Assembly (NCBI GenBank): GCA_002450035.1
Contig: DJYF01000018.1
Span: 1 to 44,478, forward strand
From: Caryophanales bacterium UBA6985
GTDB lineage: Bacteria; Bacillota_I; Bacilli_A; RF39; UBA660
Length of the DNA: 44,478 bases
Direction: 5' to 3'
Below the pieces are notes generated by a model. It saw only the letters and a program-made list of their open reading frames with translations. It was not told the origin of the DNA and made no database searches. Within the stretch, counting starts at the first letter, position 1. Each line of letters opens with the position of its first letter. The translations under genes were made by a program, and so were the position numbers. This document shows, in pieces, positions 41,688 to 44,478 of this stretch.

Positions 41688-41696
41688 ATTATAACA
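41688..41696 (-). promoter_or_regulatory. Extended -10 promoter of rnhB, predicted leaderless start
   Basis: TGTTATAAT followed by six T and then the rnhB ATG, which places the likely +1 on the A of the start codon. Confidence 0.6.
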
Positions 41697-41725
41697 TAAA
41701 TACCCTAAATTTTAATTATTATTTC

Positions 41726-41755
41726 AAAAGAAAATGAATGTATATACATTCATTT
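41726..41755 (-). terminator. Terminator of the third pseudopilin gene
   Basis: 11-bp palindromic stem AAATGAATGTA/TACATTCATTT, then a T-rich tail. It overlaps the stop codon at 41750-41752. Confidence 0.82.
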
Positions 41756-42472
41756 ATTCTCAAAACCAAAGTATGCTGGATTCTGATATTTACAAGATCC
41801 ATCTTCATTATAATTATCATCGTAGTGTGTAGTATGAGCTAGTATACTAAATTTATTTCCACTTGCATCCTTGCCACCATTAACAATATACTTTTCTCCA
41901 CCGCACATATTTAAAGATTCATTTTGAGCATAAAATTCTTTTATATTTATATTTTTAAATAAAGCTTGTGCTTCTGCTGGTAAAGATGAAAAAGAAATTA
42001 TATCACTTTCTTTTATTTCTTTATCAAGATAACCATTGAATATAAATTCATCATTATAAAGGAAAACGATATCTCTATCATCTTTAGAGTAGTCATCACT
42101 CCAACACCAACCTTCAGAATTATCAGCACAAAAAACATGCATATACATACCTTTATAAGTACCAATGTTTTCTAAGTCTAAATCAGTAGTAATGTCATAA
42201 ACATACTCAATAGCAAAAAAATCAGGACTTTCTTCCGTATCTGAATCAATTAAGAATTGTGCTTGACCTCTAGTAGCAACTTTTTGTACGAATGCCATAA
42301 ATGATTTTTTCTTTGCTACATCTATTGTAGATAACACAGATGTTGTTGCAAGAACCATTATTATACCAAGTACAACAATTACGGCTAACACTTCAACTAA
42401 AGTAAAACCTATTCTATGTTTTTTCTTTAATTTTTTAATTTTTTTATTAAATTTAACTAATTCTTTCTTCAT
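41750..42472 (-). CDS. Type IV pseudopilin-like protein
   Basis: 240 residues. A long basic leader (about 21 residues, KKIKKLKKKHRIG) precedes the cleavage site G/FTLVEVLAVIVVL, with Glu at +5 of the mature protein. The mature part continues KKSFMAFVQKVATRGQAQF and then a beta-rich globular domain with four or more cysteines (FCADNSEGWCW, NMCGG, SCKY) that could form disulfides. It belongs to the same group as the pseudopilins at 15516 and 22516, but without a repeat or lectin domain. GATGAGGT precedes the ATG. No pilus machinery is adjacent. Confidence 0.8.
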   Translation of the reverse strand: MKKELVKFNKKIKKLKKKHRIGFTLVEVLAVIVVLGIIMVLATTSVLSTIDVAKKKSFMAFVQKVATRGQAQFLIDSDTEESPDFFAIEYVYDITTDLDLENIGTYKGMYMHVFCADNSEGWCWSDDYSKDDRDIVFLYNDEFIFNGYLDKEIKESDIISFSSLPAEAQALFKNINIKEFYAQNESLNMCGGEKYIVNGGKDASGNKFSILAHTTHYDDNYNEDGSCKYQNPAYFGFENK

Positions 42473-42532
42473 ATAAACTTACCTCATCTTAAATCAATAA
42501 TAACATGTTTTTGGGTAAATAAAAATAATACA

Positions 42533-42562
42533 ACAAAAAAACACAAAGTAATTGTGTTTTTA
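42533..42562 (-). terminator. rbgA terminator
   Basis: Stem AAAAACACAA/TTGTGTTTTT, 5-nt loop, T-run. It reaches the stop codon. Confidence 0.82.
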
Positions 42563-43420
42563 AATTCTATCAAATGTAACTTCTTTTATATTTTCGTTTC
42601 TAATATCATTGATAACCATAGTAGACACTCTATTATAATCTACTTCTCCACCACGTATAATACATCCTAACTTTTTACCAATAATATCATACATAGTACC
42701 AATATCATCATTATCAAAATAATCTATACCATATCTACTACTTAACTTACTTGGATAATACTTACTAAGCTTATTAAGAATATGACATGCTACATGATCA
42801 TTATCAAATACTTCTGTTTTAATAGCACTCATAGAAGCTAAATTACAAGATACTTCATCACTTTCAAACTTAGGCCATAAAATACCAGGAGTATCAAGTA
42901 GTAATAAATTAGCCTTTGTTTTAAGCCACACAAGGTTTTTAGTTACACCTGGCAAATTTCCTACACCAGCAACCTTTTTACCGGCTAAGCGATTAATAAA
43001 TGTAGATTTACCTACATTTGGTATACCTACTACTAATGCTTTTAATTCTTTATCTTTTAAACCTTTTTCATTTCTTTTTAAATTTACTTTTTCAGCAACT
43101 TGTTTAACAGCAGCAAGAATAAATTTCAAATCATCATTAGTATTTAAATTTACAAGTACTACTTTTATACCTTCATCTTCATACTTTTTAATCCACTTTT
43201 TAGTTTCTTCTAAATCACATAAATCCTTCTTAGTCATTATCATGATTCTGTCTTTATTCTTAACTATATTATCTATATCTTCTATTCTAGAAGAATCAGG
43301 TATTCTAGCATCTACAACTTCAAAAACTAAATCAATAAGAGGAAGGACTTCGCTTATCTCTCTTTTAGTTTTGGCCATATGACCAGGATACCAGTTTATA
43401 TTAGTTTTATTTTCATTCAT
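42560..43420 (-). CDS. rbgA: Ribosome biogenesis GTPase RbgA (YlqF)
   Basis: 286 residues from ATG 43420 (AAAGGAG upstream; the in-frame TTG at 43429 is less likely). Circularly permuted GTPase: the N-terminal INWYPGHMAKTKR, G4 (MTKKDL), then G1 GIPNVGKSTFINRL, G2 GVTKN and G3 DTPG. The C-terminal ANTAR-like helical domain follows. RbgA completes late 50S assembly. It often neighbours rnhB, as here (one gene between). Confidence 0.96.
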   Translation of the reverse strand: MNENKTNINWYPGHMAKTKREISEVLPLIDLVFEVVDARIPDSSRIEDIDNIVKNKDRIMIMTKKDLCDLEETKKWIKKYEDEGIKVVLVNLNTNDDLKFILAAVKQVAEKVNLKRNEKGLKDKELKALVVGIPNVGKSTFINRLAGKKVAGVGNLPGVTKNLVWLKTKANLLLLDTPGILWPKFESDEVSCNLASMSAIKTEVFDNDHVACHILNKLSKYYPSKLSSRYGIDYFDNDDIGTMYDIIGKKLGCIIRGGEVDYNRVSTMVINDIRNENIKEVTFDRI

Positions 43421-43449
43421 TTGGATCAACTCCTTTAAATCTATAATTA

Positions 43450-43458
43450 ATTATAACA
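43450..43458 (-). promoter_or_regulatory. Extended -10 promoter of rbgA
   Basis: TGTTATAAT immediately behind the T-run of the preceding terminator. Confidence 0.65.
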
Positions 43459-43481
43459 TAAAAAGTAGGATTTCTCCTACT
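43459..43481 (-). terminator. Terminator of the Ig-like-domain protein gene
   Basis: 7-bp stem AGTAGGA/TCCTACT, loop GAAA, five T. Confidence 0.8.
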
Positions 43482-43504
43482 CGTCAGTTTGTAATATCTT
43501 AATC

Positions 43505-44272
43505 TTACGATGTTGTTGCTATACCAAAATCTACATATATGTATTGATTATTTACTTGTTTAACTATTCTATAACTTCCTAATGGTAATTCTCCATATAA
43601 TTTTTTCCAATCAATAACAAATTTAACTTCATTGTTTTTATCAACTTCATATCCTAAATCGTTAAATCCATAATTTCCAATTTTAGTTTCTAGTGCAAAC
43701 CATTCTCCATTATCTTCCTTTTCTATTCTATACCATTCTCCATAAACATAAGGTTTTTTATTTGTATCTTTTATTGTTATAGTAGCTCCAGTTAGTGAAA
43801 TATCTGAAATACTTATACTTACATTTTCTACATTAGTTATTTCTCTTTTATTATAATATTCACATTTTTTAGATAATAAAGAACATTTGACATATTCCCC
43901 ATCTTTTACTGAATCGTTCACTTTAACGGCAGATTTCAAATAGATATAGTTATTATCAACTTCATCAATAGTTATATGTAACTGACTTATATTAGGAGTA
44001 TTACTATAATCTAATTCTAATACCTCTTTATCTACTTTTTTGTTATGACTTGTATATTTTATAATATTTCCTTTTTCGCCAATACAATGAATGTATGCAA
44101 CATTATCTTTAATGTAAGAACTTTTACCATTGTTGTTACACATCTCATTCTGTTCAATATACTCTTTTATTATATCTTCATCTGATTTTTCATTTTTGGG
44201 AATAATTATTATAAGAACGAATAAAACTGCTACAAGTATTATCCCAACACCAATCCAAGTTTTTTTATTCAA
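43505..44272 (-). CDS. Membrane-anchored protein with bacterial Ig-like domain
   Basis: About 255 residues. I take the TTG at 44272 as start (AAGGAA nine bases upstream); the GTG at 44281 abuts that site. An N-terminal membrane anchor (WIGVGIILVAVLFVLIIII, about 5-23) is followed by an extracytoplasmic region with paired cysteines. The C-terminal 100 residues match the Big_14-type immunoglobulin-like domain: SLTGATITIKD, YGEWYRIEKEDNGEWFAL, VIDWKKLYGELPLGSYRIVK. The function is unknown; protein-protein contact or ligand sensing at the membrane surface is inferred. Confidence 0.75.
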   Translation of the reverse strand: MNKKTWIGVGIILVAVLFVLIIIIPKNEKSDEDIIKEYIEQNEMCNNNGKSSYIKDNVAYIHCIGEKGNIIKYTSHNKKVDKEVLELDYSNTPNISQLHITIDEVDNNYIYLKSAVKVNDSVKDGEYVKCSLLSKKCEYYNKREITNVENVSISISDISLTGATITIKDTNKKPYVYGEWYRIEKEDNGEWFALETKIGNYGFNDLGYEVDKNNEVKFVIDWKKLYGELPLGSYRIVKQVNNQYIYVDFGIATTS

Positions 44273-44293
44273 AATAATCACTTCCTTGATAGT

Positions 44294-44302
44294 ATTATAC
44301 CA
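44294..44302 (-). promoter_or_regulatory. Extended -10 promoter of the Ig-like-domain protein gene
   Basis: TGGTATAAT, start predicted near 44287. Confidence 0.6.
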
Positions 44303-44360
44303 TATCTTTTAATACTTAATTACATCGTAAGATTACCATTTTCCGTACACTCAGTAAAAG

Positions 44361-44386
44361 TAAAAAGCCCTTATTATATAAAGGGG
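44361..44386 (-). terminator. Terminator-like hairpin after the rbgA remnant
   Basis: 5-bp stem CCCTT/AAGGG with an 8-nt AT loop, then C and five T. Weak stem but clear T-run. Confidence 0.5.
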
Positions 44387-44390
44387 TTAG

Positions 44391-44438
44391 TTAAATCATG
44401 CTCAAGCAGTTTATATTAGTTTTACTTTCATTATTCAT
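44391..44438 (-). pseudogene. Decayed copy of the rbgA 5' end
   Basis: A 15-codon frame (MNNESKTNINCLSMI) whose first 32 bases are nearly identical to the first 29 of rbgA at 43420 (MNENKTNINW), with one extra AAT codon and one base change. After AATATAAACTG the match stops. No good ribosome site precedes it. It is most simply a truncated duplicate of the rbgA start. A leader peptide before the hairpin at 44361-44386 is the alternative. Confidence 0.5.
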
Positions 44439-44478
44439 GTAAATTACCTACTTGTTCATTACTTCTTTTAATCTATTT

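Overview
The window is AT-rich (roughly 27-30% GC in genes) and reads as a chromosome segment of an uncultured, anaerobic, low-GC Gram-positive bacterium of the Bacilli/Erysipelotrichia/RF39-like kind. This rests on AGGAGG-type ribosome sites, standard-code genes, Firmicute housekeeping genes (recO, era, ybeY, yqeY, rbgA, rnhB, xerD), an LtaS-type polymerase, a sortase-type surface protein and pyruvate:ferredoxin oxidoreductase as the visible energy enzyme. The order-level placement is inference. Almost everything is on the minus strand; only rarA-gpsA is on the plus strand. No rRNA, tRNA, CRISPR array, insertion sequence or prophage was recognised.

Layout. 1-604: an N-terminal piece of a protein matching the eukaryotic cilium-associated family DPCD, then an extremely AT-rich spacer; this end looks foreign to the rest. 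605-5015: a PASTA membrane protein, a large surface-anchored beta-repeat protein, xerD and an unknown partner. 5113-7321: rarA-gpsA. 7339-11916: an ABC exporter behind a MerR-type promoter, a 32-residue membrane peptide, two paralogous zinc-ribbon membrane proteins, tcdA and a kinase-fold protein. 11986-17295: nifJ, a pseudopilin carrying BspA-like repeats, and a structured RNA of about 170 nt. 17335-23556: two membrane proteins, a HerA-like ATPase with a long proline-rich N-terminus, pdp and a second pseudopilin. 23636-30738: vanZ-like, ybeY, era, recO, an unknown membrane protein, a cmk-alaS fusion and mscL. 30786-33976: yqeY, a membrane protein, rpsU and a cadherin-like surface protein. 34002-41696: hemW, a GNAT acetyltransferase, an ADP-ribosylglycohydrolase, topA, an LtaS-like enzyme and rnhB. 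41726-44478: a third pseudopilin, rbgA, an Ig-like-domain membrane protein, and a decayed copy of the start of rbgA.

Regulation is unusually readable. Most promoters carry TATAAT, often as an extended -10 (TGNTATAAT), and several sit directly behind the T-run of the preceding terminator. About a dozen terminator hairpins overlap the stop codon of the gene they end. Two promoters stand out: one with a 19-bp spacer filled by a perfect dyad (MerR type), and the topA promoter, which is bracketed by an 11-bp inverted repeat.

The items most worth following are the DPCD-like fragment at the left edge, the structured RNA at 17109-17280, the cytidylate kinase-alanyl-tRNA synthetase fusion and the MerR-type promoter. 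I did not find a clear multi-gene novel system. All function calls come from reading motifs; no database search was run.
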